Source: a virus
Virus record (IMG/VR): IMGVR_UViG_3300008952_000182
Span: 1-32,249 of that record
Length of the DNA stretch: 32,249 bases
Direction: 5' to 3' (one strand)
Shown: piece by piece, positions 1 to 8,606 of the stretch
Layout of the letters: every line of letters begins with the position of its first letter
How positions within the stretch are numbered: the first letter of the stretch is position 1
Notes under the pieces: generated by a model
What the model was told of the DNA's origin: nothing
The model's input: the letters and a program-made list of their open reading frames with translations, nothing else
Databases searched by the model: none
Made by a program: the position numbers and the translations under genes

Positions 1-1
1 A

Positions 2-3000
2 ACAAAGATAAATAACGTACAGTTGGCGCGTTTAGCAGAGTCCAACAAGGTCTTGCCAGAGGCCATTAACATTACTGGCTCCGCGGAATCTTTAGTAACA
101 TCTGTTAATGATTCCGACGTATTCATTCTCCAGCAAGCTGGAGCGCTCGCAAAACACGTCTCAGGTTCAGTACTTAAAAGTTATTTTGCAGGTGGTGGTG
201 TTGATGTAACTGCATCTGCGGTTAATGAAAATTACAGATTGACGTTTGTTGATCACCAAGATACGTCACAAATCGGCCTTGCGGTGGATAGTGACCTTCT
301 TTATAATCCAAGTACCAATACTTTGACAGCGACGAAGCTTTCGTCCACAAACGTTGACGGTATTCTTGGTGCAAATAGTGCTGCTGCAGCAACAGTGACT
401 ACATTATCTGCAACAGGTGATGTTGATCTTGGTAACGCAACATCCGATACCATCACAGCTACAGCTCGTTTTGATTCGGATCTTGTACCAAGCACAGACT
501 CAGCAAGAGACCTGGGTACATCTGCACTTCAGTGGGCAGAGGCACACATTGATGCAGGTTATATCGATGCAATTACTGTAACAGGTACTTCTACATTGAC
601 GACGGTTGATATCAACGGTGGTAACATTGATGGCACAGCCATCGGTGCAGCTTCCCACTCAACTGGTAAGTTTACAACTGTTGACGCTACGACCGACTTC
701 ACTATTGATGGGTTGGTCATAACTGCAGACACTATCACAAATGATGCAGCTTTGGAAGTTGCGTCAACCGGACTGACGCTCAATGCGTCTTTAGATATAG
801 CATTGTCCGCTGATGGCGGCAACGTCACGATGGATGATGGTACAACCACAGTCTTTGATTTTAATGTTGACGATCCGGCACTTAAAATAATGGATGATGC
901 GCAAGTGACAAATTATTTGTCCTTGGCTGTTGGTGCTAACGGAGCTACAACGATAGAGACAGTTGATGCTGACGCCGCTGCAGCAAATCTACAGATTACT
1001 GCAGATGGTACTGTTGATATTGACTCTGCAGGTCTTATGACACTGGATTCTGGTGGAGCAATCAACCTTGAGCCAGCTGCTGGTTCTGCCATCTTGCTTG
1101 ATGGTACAATCAGTGTTGATGCGGGTGTCGTTACTGGTGCCACTTCAATAACTTCAACAGCGTTTGTTGGTGCTATTGACGGCGCCCTTGGTGGTAATAC
1201 ACCAGCCGCCGCCACAGTAACAACACTGTCAGCGACAGGAGACGTCGACTTGGGTGATGCAACCGGTGATACAATCACGGCGACCGGTCGTTTTGACTCG
1301 GACCTTGTTCCAAGCACAGACTCAGCAAGAGACCTGGGTACATCTGCACTTCAGTGGGCAGAGGCACACATCGATACAGGTAATATTGATACTGTTGTTG
1401 CAACTGCTATTACTGCTTCTGCAATTAGAGTTACAGAACTTGATGTTGTTACAATCAACTCAATTAACCAGACCGAAGCAACTCTGGAAATCGAAGATAA
1501 ACTCATTGTTTCGGCAGTCAGCGCATCTTCTGCGAATGCAGATGGCGGTGGTTTACGAATTGGTGGAGCTGACAACCAAGCAGCAGGACACGCTTCTGTG
1601 CTTTGGAATCACGCCAGTTCTTCAATGCATCTCAATGTCGGTGGCGAAGTTCAGATACAAATAAAAGACGGCGCTCTTCTTCCAGGAAAAGATGACAACG
1701 TTGATATAGGATCTGCAACGGATACACTGCAGTTTAAGGACCTTTATCTTGACGGAACAGCAAACGCTGATGCCTTGGCTTTGAATTCGGGCGCAACGGT
1801 TACTGCTATTCTTGACGAAGACGCCATGGGATCGGATAGTGCTACAGCGTTGGCTACACAGCAGTCAATCAAGGCTTATGTTGATGCAAACGGTGGAAAC
1901 TTCTACCTAGAAGATGATGATGGTACAGAGGTTCAAATTACCAATAGCAAAGAAATGAAGTTTATTGGTTCTGGTATCACTACTAACTGGACAGATACAT
2001 CCGATGGTAGTGATGGTGATCCTTATGACTTGACCTTCACAGTAGATGCTGCACAGACTGGCATTACATCTATCTTGAACAGCAGTTTGAAGCTTGGATA
2101 TGGCGCATCTGATGCATATATTCTTTTTTCAACTGATAATGAAATAAACTTTGCTATCGATAACACTACTCAGGTAGTGGTTGATGATGGTACTTTTCAC
2201 CCTGAAACAGATAGTGATGTAGATTTGGGTACAACCGCTAAGCGATTCAAAACCGGTTACATAGACGATATTACTGTAACAAACCACGTTACAGCATCGT
2301 CCTTGATATCAACTGGCGACGTACACGTCGGCGCTAACGGTCACCTTGAGACAACCGACGGTGGTAATGACCACTCCATCTTCCCAACAATGACTGGCCC
2401 AGGCCAGACATTGACACTTGGTGGTGGTTCTGCTATCAGTACAGCAGGTAGCTTTTCCGCTGCAGCTGCAACAGTAACAAGCTTGAGCGTTTCTGATGGT
2501 AACATCACAAATGTTGGAGACATAAATGCTGATAGCATTAGTGTTGACGGCGCCGCAACGGGCTTGAATATTGATGGCTCCGGTGCAGACACCACAAAGT
2601 TCAAGGTAACCATGGCAGATAACTTGGCAGACGCTCTCAATATTAATGAGGGTGGAAACTCTTATCTTAAATTCGTTACTACGAATGGTTCTGAGCAGGT
2701 TGTGTTTGGTAAGAACTCCACTTTTGCAAGCACCACAATTGCTGACCTCGGTACTGTAACAACTGCAGACATCAACGGTGGTACAATTGATGGCGTAACA
2801 TTAGGTTCAACAAATACAATTAATGTTACAGCAATCGACCTTGATGGTGCAACAGCACTTGGTGGAGCAAGCATGGCTCAGGCTGACTTGTTACTCATCG
2901 ACGATGGTGCCGGCGGTACCATGAAGTCTGTTACTTTCTCGAACTTTGAGGATTCAATTTTCGGAAATGTTTCAGGTGACGCAACAGTCGCAGCAGGTGG

Positions 3001-3508
3001 TGCTTTAACAATCGCCGCCACCGCGGTCGAAGGAAGTATGCTTAATAACAATATCGTTAGTGGTCTTGATGATATCAATGCTGCTATCGCAGCAACTGAC
3101 GAGATGATCATCAGCGATGCTGGTACAATCAAGAGAACAGACGTTTCACGTCTTGGTACCTTCTTGGGCGGCGGCGACGGCCTTCAGGTCACATCTGGTG
3201 TGTTGAGTATTACTCCTGTAGAAGACATTTGTTCATCAGCATCAAAGAATAGTATCCTTTCAAATGACTTGGTTACAGCTTCTTTAACGCAGGATATGGT
3301 ATCTGGTTCACTTCAAGTATTCTTGAATGGTATGCTACAGACACCTTCTGGCTCGGTTCAGGGTGGCTCTGATCACACCGCAATCTACGACTATTTGTTG
3401 ATTACTTCTTCGCATGACGGTGAGGCCTTCGCAGGTAAGCCTAAGGTTTGGTTTGCACAGGCTATTGATAGCGACGACGTCATTCAGCTCCGTTACATCA
3501 AGAAATAA
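2..3508 (+). CDS. Tail fibre-like structural protein, 5' end outside window
   Basis: This is a long repetitive protein rich in Ala, Thr, Asp, Gly and Ser with almost no Cys, typical of elongated beta-structured phage fibres. The frame is open to the left edge (codons from base 2), so the TTG at 23 is probably not the true start and the gene begins just upstream. Recurring modules carry the pattern STDSARDLGTSALQW followed by an INGG-IDG stretch; two copies, near 386-565 and 1208-1387, are close duplicates. Related weaker copies contain 'DSDVDLGTTAKRFKTGYID' (near 2210) and a 'SATALATQQSIKAYVD' element (near 1840), a pattern I associate with marine phage fibres. The last ~70 residues look like a distinct C-terminal domain (QVFLNGMLQTPSG...). 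A terminator follows directly, so this ends a transcription unit. Which fibre or receptor is involved cannot be told. Confidence 0.75.
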   Translation, partial: TKINNVQLARLAESNKVLPEAINITGSAESLVTSVNDSDVFILQQAGALAKHVSGSVLKSYFAGGGVDVTASAVNENYRLTFVDHQDTSQIGLAVDSDLLYNPSTNTLTATKLSSTNVDGILGANSAAAATVTTLSATGDVDLGNATSDTITATARFDSDLVPSTDSARDLGTSALQWAEAHIDAGYIDAITVTGTSTLTTVDINGGNIDGTAIGAASHSTGKFTTVDATTDFTIDGLVITADTITNDAALEVASTGLTLNASLDIALSADGGNVTMDDGTTTVFDFNVDDPALKIMDDAQVTNYLSLAVGANGATTIETVDADAAAANLQITADGTVDIDSAGLMTLDSGGAINLEPAAGSAILLDGTISVDAGVVTGATSITSTAFVGAIDGALGGNTPAAATVTTLSATGDVDLGDATGDTITATGRFDSDLVPSTDSARDLGTSALQWAEAHIDTGNIDTVVATAITASAIRVTELDVVTINSINQTEATLEIEDKLIVSAVSASSANADGGGLRIGGADNQAAGHASVLWNHASSSMHLNVGGEVQIQIKDGALLPGKDDNVDIGSATDTLQFKDLYLDGTANADALALNSGATVTAILDEDAMGSDSATALATQQSIKAYVDANGGNFYLEDDDGTEVQITNSKEMKFIGSGITTNWTDTSDGSDGDPYDLTFTVDAAQTGITSILNSSLKLGYGASDAYILFSTDNEINFAIDNTTQVVVDDGTFHPETDSDVDLGTTAKRFKTGYIDDITVTNHVTASSLISTGDVHVGANGHLETTDGGNDHSIFPTMTGPGQTLTLGGGSAISTAGSFSAAAATVTSLSVSDGNITNVGDINADSISVDGAATGLNIDGSGADTTKFKVTMADNLADALNINEGGNSYLKFVTTNGSEQVVFGKNSTFASTTIADLGTVTTADINGGTIDGVTLGSTNTINVTAIDLDGATALGGASMAQADLLLIDDGAGGTMKSVTFSNFEDSIFGNVSGDATVAAGGALTIAATAVEGSMLNNNIVSGLDDINAAIAATDEMIISDAGTIKRTDVSRLGTFLGGGDGLQVTSGVLSITPVEDICSSASKNSILSNDLVTASLTQDMVSGSLQVFLNGMLQTPSGSVQGGSDHTAIYDYLLITSSHDGEAFAGKPKVWFAQAIDSDDVIQLRYIKK
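488..549 (+). repeat. 62-bp direct repeat, copy 1, in fibre gene
   Basis: These bases are identical to 1310-1371 (offset 822 bp, in frame). They encode the core of the STDSARDLGTSALQW module. The surrounding module is also duplicated but differs at many synonymous positions. Confidence 0.9.
1310..1371 (+). repeat. 62-bp direct repeat, copy 2, in fibre gene
   Basis: Exact second copy of 488-549. The bases flanking both copies diverge (A/T at 487 versus 1309, T/C at 550 versus 1372), so the identity is limited to this core. Confidence 0.9.
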
Positions 3509-3532
3509 TTATTCCTACCAACTTTCCTACCC

Positions 3533-3562
3533 AAGCCCGGTTTTCACCGGGCTTTTCTTTTT
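3533..3562 (+). terminator. Rho-independent terminator after fibre gene
   Basis: Perfect 8-bp stem AAGCCCGG / CCGGGCTT (3533-3540 and 3547-3554) with loop TTTTCA, followed by a T-rich tract. It lies 25 bases after the fibre stop codon and separates that gene from the tail sheath unit. The stem core is shared with the terminator at 19715. Confidence 0.9.
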
Positions 3563-3641
3563 CTTGTTGCCGTTGCAGGATAGAAAAACTATTTAATAAG
3601 TAAAATAACATTTACTTTAAGTTCCTCAAGGAGATAGCAAC

Positions 3642-6600
3642 ATGGCAGCTAGAAAATTTAAGTTCGTTTCACCCGGAGTTTTTCTAAAAGAGATTGATAA
3701 CTCACAATTACCCAAATTACCTGGAAATATAGGCCCAGTAATAATCGGAAGGACCAGAAAGGGTCCAGCGTTAAATCCAGTAAAGGTAAATTCATACGCA
3801 GAATTTGTAGAAATGTTCGGAGAGACAGTCCCCGGAAACCAAGGCGATGATGTGTGGAGAGAGGGGAACGGTCTTTTGTCCCCGGCTTACGCTCATTACG
3901 CAGCAAAAGCATATTTCGCCGCAGACATTGATTCTCCGGTAACAGTCATAAGACTCTTAGGAGCTTCAGGTGATAATGCAACCTCAGCCGCCGGCGCACA
4001 AGCAGGATGGGCAGTAGACAAAGCCTGGGCCCTTATAACTTACCCTTCGGGCTCATCTACCGCTAATGACCATACAGTTTCAGCGGTATTTTATACGCCT
4101 GCAACGGGTACCATGGTGCGATTAGCAGGTCAAGGCGAAGGCGCCGATTTTACAAAAGACTCACCAGCTGATTTTGGAACTTCAGTGCTGACAGATACCA
4201 ACGGAGATTTCAAGATTATAATCTCAAGCACAGATAGAGACACCAAGGAAGTCCCGGTAAACTTTCGCAAGGGAAGCAAAAATTACATTAGAAGCGCTTT
4301 GAATACTAACCCTGTATTAACAAACACTAGTGTATCTTATATAACATCTGGTACGTTGGCGGACAAGTACTGGCTCGGAGAAACATTTGAGGAAAGTTTA
4401 AACTCAGCTTCCGATGCCAAGAAGTGTGGATATATGGTTCAGTTGCAAGCAGAAACAACTGACTTCGAGGATTATACTCACGATGCATCTGCGGGAAGAA
4501 CAGGTTGGGTATTCAGTCAACATGAAGGTACCGCCAAAGACTATACTGCCGAAGATATGCCTTTGCTATTCAGGCTGATCGCGTTGGCTGAAGGTGAAGA
4601 GCCTTCAAAGAATTTAATAGTATCAATCGAAGATATAAGAGTTCCGCAAACCGGAGACACTGATCCATATGGTTCATTCTCGGTTGTTATTAAAAAGGTT
4701 TTTGGAACAAAGCTAGAAGTAGTGGAATCTTTTGTCGGTTGTAATTTGAACCCTAATTCTCAAAATTATGTTGCGAGGCAAATCGGAGACCAATTCTTCC
4801 AGTGGTCTTCTGCAGAAAAGAGAAATAAGGTTTACGGAAACTATCCAAACAATTCAAAGTATATCAGAATCGACATGGACTCAAATGTCGACATGGGTGC
4901 TGTGTCACCCTCTAAGGTACCTTTCGGATTTTATGGACCGGTCATACCAAAAAGAATAGAAAAAACTGTTAGTAGCGGTGTTATCAACGAGATAGGCGGC
5001 GCCAGCACTTTTATTGAAGAAAGTACTCGATTCAAAGCTGCGAATGTAGCAGACGCAGGTACTGTAACAATCCGTTGGCCAAGTCTAAAGACAACAGTTA
5101 GTGCCTCCGTAAGAGGAACAGACAGCTTTGGAGCGGCAGTTTATAAATTGTCAGGAGATAATCTCACCAGCGAATTAGACACAGGCATGATAGATTACAT
5201 TAGGAAGATGCCTGCAGGCTTAGCGAAGCAACAAACTGATGGTATTTCCGACGGCTCGACAACTGAATATGCGTTCACATTCAGTTTAGATGAAATCCGT
5301 TTAGAGGGGTCAAATTTAACTGATACTTCACTTGCGAATGTAACATCTTCAGTTTTCGTTAGTGGTTCTAGAGCTTGTCAGTCATCAACAGCAACAATTC
5401 TTGTGAAAACAACAAATCCAGCGCAACTTAGAGATATGAAATTCACACTAGTGGATACTGCAGGGGTTAGTAAAGAATATCAAACCCATGATGCTCTTCA
5501 TGATGATTACGAAACAGGCGAGGTTAGTTCTAACGGCGCTTCAATTCTTGCAGACATTAAAGGTTTAAGCTCTCAAGGCACGATTGCAGCACAAATTAAG
5601 GCCGCTATAGAATCAACCCTGGGCCACAATGGTTCAATTACTTGTGCACTTAGTACGACATCAGCAACAAATGACACAATTACAATTACTCAACTAGCTA
5701 AAGGCACCGGCGGCAACACAACTATAAGTGCCGTAACAAATGGTAACGCAACACATCTTACAATTAATGGCGCCATTACACAAACCGCTTTTGCTGGGGG
5801 CGTCGGAAACGCAGAGGGAACCTCATATACTGCTGATAATCCAACAAACGGGGTCTCAAACTTGTTAGAGCTAGGTTTCGATAAGTTCCAGATGCCTCTC
5901 GTCGGCGGATTTGACGGAGTAGATGTCACAGAGCCGGATCCATTTGCGAATAGGTTAACATCTGGCAAGACAACTGCCAACTCGTATGCCTTCGCATCAA
6001 TAGATCGAGCGATAGAGCTTGTTAAGGACCCCGAGTTGATCGAGCAGAACCTAGTTGTTATGCCGGGTATCACCACGGATGCACTGACCACAAAGCTGGT
6101 AGAGAAGTGTGAATCTAGAGCAGATTGTTTAGCAATAATTGATTTGCCTGACGTATATTTGCCGGCACATGAAAAGAAGTGCAAAGTGTTTTCTGACAGA
6201 ATCGGTACAACGCCTTCAAAGGCTGCAAAAGCAATAAAAGCTAGGCAGCTAAACTCTTCTTATGGTGCGACATACTACCCATGGGTAAAGATCAAGGACA
6301 CTGATTCATCAAGAGATATATGGGTTCCACCTTCAGTAGTTGCTTTGGGTGTCATGGCCTATACAGAGCAAAGAGACGAGGTTTGGTTCGCTCCTGCAGG
6401 TTTCAACCGCGGTGGCTTGAACGAAGGGAATGCTGGTGTACCGGTATTGCAAGTTTCTGAGCAGCTTTTATCCAAGCAAAGAGACACACTTTACGAGTCT
6501 AGTGTTAATCCAATCGCTTCATTTGTAACTGAAGGTTTGGTTATATTTGGTCAGAAGACACTTCAAACAACACCTTCAGCACTGGATAGGATTAACGTAA

Positions 6601-6902
6601 GAAGATTGCTCATCTTCGTCAAAAAAGAGATTTCAAGAATCGCAAGCGGTTTACTGTTCGACCAGAACGTACCAGCTACTTGGAACAGATTCCTTGGTCA
6701 GGTTAACCCTTTCTTGCAAAGTGTTAAGACAAGACTTGGACTCTCTGATTATAAGGTTATCTTAGATAATAGCACTACAACACCAGACTTGGTGGATAGA
6801 AATATTATGTATGCGAAGATCTTCTTGAAGCCAGCTAGAGCAATTGAGTTTATTGCAGTTGATTTTGTTATAACAAATACAGGCGCTTCTTTTGATGATT
6901 AA
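3642..6902 (+). CDS. Tail sheath protein (T4 gp18-like), enlarged
   Basis: Contractile tail sheath subunit; it polymerises around the tail tube and contracts on infection. The N-terminus (FVSPGVFLKEID, then GPVIIGRTRKGPA and YAEFVEMFGE) is the typical gp18 start. The C-terminal ~300 residues carry the conserved sheath core: a YYPWVKIKD segment, 'VPPSVVALGVMA', a 'RDTLYESSVNPIASF' segment, and a terminal helix/strand ending near AIEFIAVDFVITN. At 1086 residues it is far longer than T4 gp18 (about 660). The extra length lies in the middle, including a Thr/Ser-rich beta-like insert around residues 570-718. The ATG at 3642 has a good ribosome site (AAGGAG at 3628-3633). The tail tube gene follows at 6951, the usual gp18-gp19 order. 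Confidence 0.93.
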   Translation: MAARKFKFVSPGVFLKEIDNSQLPKLPGNIGPVIIGRTRKGPALNPVKVNSYAEFVEMFGETVPGNQGDDVWREGNGLLSPAYAHYAAKAYFAADIDSPVTVIRLLGASGDNATSAAGAQAGWAVDKAWALITYPSGSSTANDHTVSAVFYTPATGTMVRLAGQGEGADFTKDSPADFGTSVLTDTNGDFKIIISSTDRDTKEVPVNFRKGSKNYIRSALNTNPVLTNTSVSYITSGTLADKYWLGETFEESLNSASDAKKCGYMVQLQAETTDFEDYTHDASAGRTGWVFSQHEGTAKDYTAEDMPLLFRLIALAEGEEPSKNLIVSIEDIRVPQTGDTDPYGSFSVVIKKVFGTKLEVVESFVGCNLNPNSQNYVARQIGDQFFQWSSAEKRNKVYGNYPNNSKYIRIDMDSNVDMGAVSPSKVPFGFYGPVIPKRIEKTVSSGVINEIGGASTFIEESTRFKAANVADAGTVTIRWPSLKTTVSASVRGTDSFGAAVYKLSGDNLTSELDTGMIDYIRKMPAGLAKQQTDGISDGSTTEYAFTFSLDEIRLEGSNLTDTSLANVTSSVFVSGSRACQSSTATILVKTTNPAQLRDMKFTLVDTAGVSKEYQTHDALHDDYETGEVSSNGASILADIKGLSSQGTIAAQIKAAIESTLGHNGSITCALSTTSATNDTITITQLAKGTGGNTTISAVTNGNATHLTINGAITQTAFAGGVGNAEGTSYTADNPTNGVSNLLELGFDKFQMPLVGGFDGVDVTEPDPFANRLTSGKTTANSYAFASIDRAIELVKDPELIEQNLVVMPGITTDALTTKLVEKCESRADCLAIIDLPDVYLPAHEKKCKVFSDRIGTTPSKAAKAIKARQLNSSYGATYYPWVKIKDTDSSRDIWVPPSVVALGVMAYTEQRDEVWFAPAGFNRGGLNEGNAGVPVLQVSEQLLSKQRDTLYESSVNPIASFVTEGLVIFGQKTLQTTPSALDRINVRRLLIFVKKEISRIASGLLFDQNVPATWNRFLGQVNPFLQSVKTRLGLSDYKVILDNSTTTPDLVDRNIMYAKIFLKPARAIEFIAVDFVITNTGASFDD

Positions 6903-6950
6903 GTTAAAAAAGTGTTTGGAATCATATATAGTTATAGGAGATAATAAATA

Positions 6951-7532
6951 ATGAGTTTTTGGAACCAAGCAAGCATAGAGCCAAAGAGAGCGTTTAGATG
7001 GCTACTTTACATCTCTGGTATGCCGCAGTTTATAGTAAAGAATGTAAAGAAGCCAAGTTTTCAGGTAGCAACAACGAACCATGATTTTATAAATTACAAG
7101 TTCTACTACCCTGGTCGAGTGACCTGGCAGCCAATCACGGTCACAATTGTTGACCCTGTGCAGCCTGACTCTACAGCTAGTTTGGTTAAGATTCTAGAAA
7201 GTGCTGGCTACGTTTTGCCTGATGAATATACTTCGCAAGCAAACGAGCCAAGAACAATCTCCAAGCAAGCGTTCGTAGATGCTCTCGGTGGACAGATACA
7301 GCTTGTACAGTTTGGTGCAAACACAGGCGCTCAACAAGAAAACGTTTTGGAAAAGTGGTCTATCAATAATCCTTTCATTACGAGTGTTGATTTTGGGAGC
7401 CTAGACTACAGCCAAGATGAGTTGGTAAATATTTCAATAACCTTCCAGTATGATTGGGCTAATCTTGAATTGCCTGAGACAACTCCTGGTAAGATTTGGA
7501 CTCTTAACCCAACAGCAGCGACAATTGAATAA
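6951..7532 (+). CDS. Tail tube protein (T4 gp19-like)
   Basis: Inner tail tube subunit, forming stacked rings through which DNA passes. The 193-residue length and the pattern match the gp19 family: an N-terminal FRWLLYISGMPQFIVKNVKKP strand pair (written here only in part as a pattern), then YYPGRVTWQPITVTIVDP and a C-terminal 'ISITFQYDWANLE' strand. It directly follows the sheath gene with a 48-base gap that contains AGGAG upstream of the ATG. Sheath and tube are needed in equal copy number, which fits co-transcription. T4 gp19 is 163 residues, so this one is slightly longer. Confidence 0.93.
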   Translation: MSFWNQASIEPKRAFRWLLYISGMPQFIVKNVKKPSFQVATTNHDFINYKFYYPGRVTWQPITVTIVDPVQPDSTASLVKILESAGYVLPDEYTSQANEPRTISKQAFVDALGGQIQLVQFGANTGAQQENVLEKWSINNPFITSVDFGSLDYSQDELVNISITFQYDWANLELPETTPGKIWTLNPTAATIE

Positions 7533-7548
7533 AAGAAAAGAGGTATAA

Positions 7549-8412
7549 ATGTCAAGAAATTCAAGGAGAACGAAAGTTCGGCAGGTTAACAAGCCTGCAC
7601 CGCAACCTACTCCTCCTTCTCACCTGAACGACAAATCAAATCCATTTGGTATAAGTTTTGTTGTACCTACTCACACAGTAGAGTTACCCTCTCGTGGAAA
7701 CTATTATCCACAAGGGTCTACTATGGCGGGAAGAGAGAAAGTAGAAATAAAACAAATGACGGCAAAACAAGAAGAGATTCTATCGAATGCTGATTATTTG
7801 ACTGATGGCACCATGTTAGATAGACTGGTGTCAAGTATATTAACAGATAACACTATCAATGTAGAAGAGATGTTCTCCGGAGATAAGAATGCTATTATTG
7901 TAGAAGCCAGAAGAACTTCCTATGGAAGCGAGTATAGTGTAACACAAACCTGTGAAAATTGCAAAAACAACGAAGTTTTTATATTTGATCTTTCAAAGGT
8001 CTCAATAGAAGATCAGGAAATCGAAGGAGTTACTTATTCAGAAGAAACAAACTTGTTTTCTTTTAAACTTCCTTCAACCGGTCTAGACGTCAGCATCAAA
8101 ATGCTATCTTCTGCAGACCAAAGATTTTTAAATGAACAGAACGATAAAGCAAAGAAGTTAAATATTGAAAATTCAGAAACTTTAAATTTTCTTAGAAGAT
8201 GTGTTGTCAGTGTAAGCAACATAGAAGACAAACAACTTTTAAATGATTTGTTTTCAGTATTGCCGGTTTTGGATATCCGGAAGATAAAGAAAGTTTCCAA
8301 CAGTATTGTTCCAACTTTGAACACTAAACAAGAAGTAACATGTGGTGGCTGTGGTCATGTCACCGAAAGCGAGGTGCCCTTCTCGTTGGGCTTCTTTTGG
8401 CCTGACATCTGA
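7549..8412 (+). CDS. Baseplate protein, T4 gp26-like, with zinc-ribbon cysteines
   Basis: Likely member of the T4 gp26-type baseplate hub/assembly family. The features used are the pattern VELPSRGNYYP (residues 44-54), then I-x-Q-M-TAKQEEIL (68-78), a 'DRLVSSILTD' helix and the position just before the tape-measure gene. Two CxxC pairs (C135/C138 and C265/C268) probably bind one zinc. In T4-type viruses such a protein acts during hub assembly and may not be an abundant virion part. It starts 16 bases after the tube gene with an AAGAGG ribosome site. The protein ends ...FFWPDI, and a second reading frame (+1) runs through this end to 8566; see the separate entry. The family call rests on remembered motif pattern, not alignment. 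Confidence 0.65.
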   Translation: MSRNSRRTKVRQVNKPAPQPTPPSHLNDKSNPFGISFVVPTHTVELPSRGNYYPQGSTMAGREKVEIKQMTAKQEEILSNADYLTDGTMLDRLVSSILTDNTINVEEMFSGDKNAIIVEARRTSYGSEYSVTQTCENCKNNEVFIFDLSKVSIEDQEIEGVTYSEETNLFSFKLPSTGLDVSIKMLSSADQRFLNEQNDKAKKLNIENSETLNFLRRCVVSVSNIEDKQLLNDLFSVLPVLDIRKIKKVSNSIVPTLNTKQEVTCGGCGHVTESEVPFSLGFFWPDI

Positions 8413-8566
8413 GTATGTGAAGGAGGTCACATACCAGGAAATATTCTTTCTCCAACATCACGGACGCTTCACGTTTACAGAAGCTTATAACCTACCTATC
8501 GGACTTCGAAAGTGGTTTGTGTCGAAAAACATAGACTTAATCGAAGAGAGAAATAACAAATCTTAA
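8357..8566 (+). CDS. Small ORF in +1 frame overlapping gp26-like gene end; possible frameshift extension
   Basis: This frame opens after a stop at 8336 and stays open to 8566. Its C-terminal ~45 residues look like real protein: a 'YQEIFFLQHHGRFTFTEAY' segment, then LPIGLRKWFV and a Lys/Glu-rich tail. Starts available in frame are GTG 8342, ATG 8357 and GTG 8417, none with a Shine-Dalgarno sequence in the right place. A +1 slip of the gp26-like frame on TTC TTT TGG (8392-8400), where Phe tRNA can re-pair TTT to TTT, would join the frames and give a protein of about 338 residues. Paired short and frameshifted proteins next to the tape-measure gene are known for tail assembly chaperones of other phages. 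Separate translation or coupling to gp26 is the alternative. Function unknown. Confidence 0.5.
   Translation: MSPKARCPSRWASFGLTSEYVKEVTYQEIFFLQHHGRFTFTEAYNLPIGLRKWFVSKNIDLIEERNNKS
8420..8427 (+). promoter_or_regulatory. Orphan Shine-Dalgarno-like AAGGAGGT
   Basis: A full anti-16S complement lies 8 bases after the gp26-like stop codon, inside the small +1-frame ORF. No ATG, GTG or TTG occurs in any useful place 4-12 bases downstream. It may act as a ribosome pause site or be a chance Lys-Glu-Val codon run. Confidence 0.35.
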
Positions 8567-8606
8567 AAAACATCCTTAGCTGCATATTTACTAAGAGGTA
8601 TTGTAA

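Noticed and set aside
23-25. TTG as start of the fibre gene
   Set aside because: The frame is open to the left edge and no ribosome site precedes this TTG, so the gene most likely begins outside the window.
913-1317. Minus-strand ORFs under the fibre gene
   Set aside because: They mirror the repetitive Ala/Thr/Asp codons of the fibre gene and show no ribosome sites or protein motifs.
6903-6950. AT-rich gap before the tail tube gene as a T4-type late promoter
   Set aside because: It has TATATAG but not TATAAATA, and no shared motif was seen before other tail genes.
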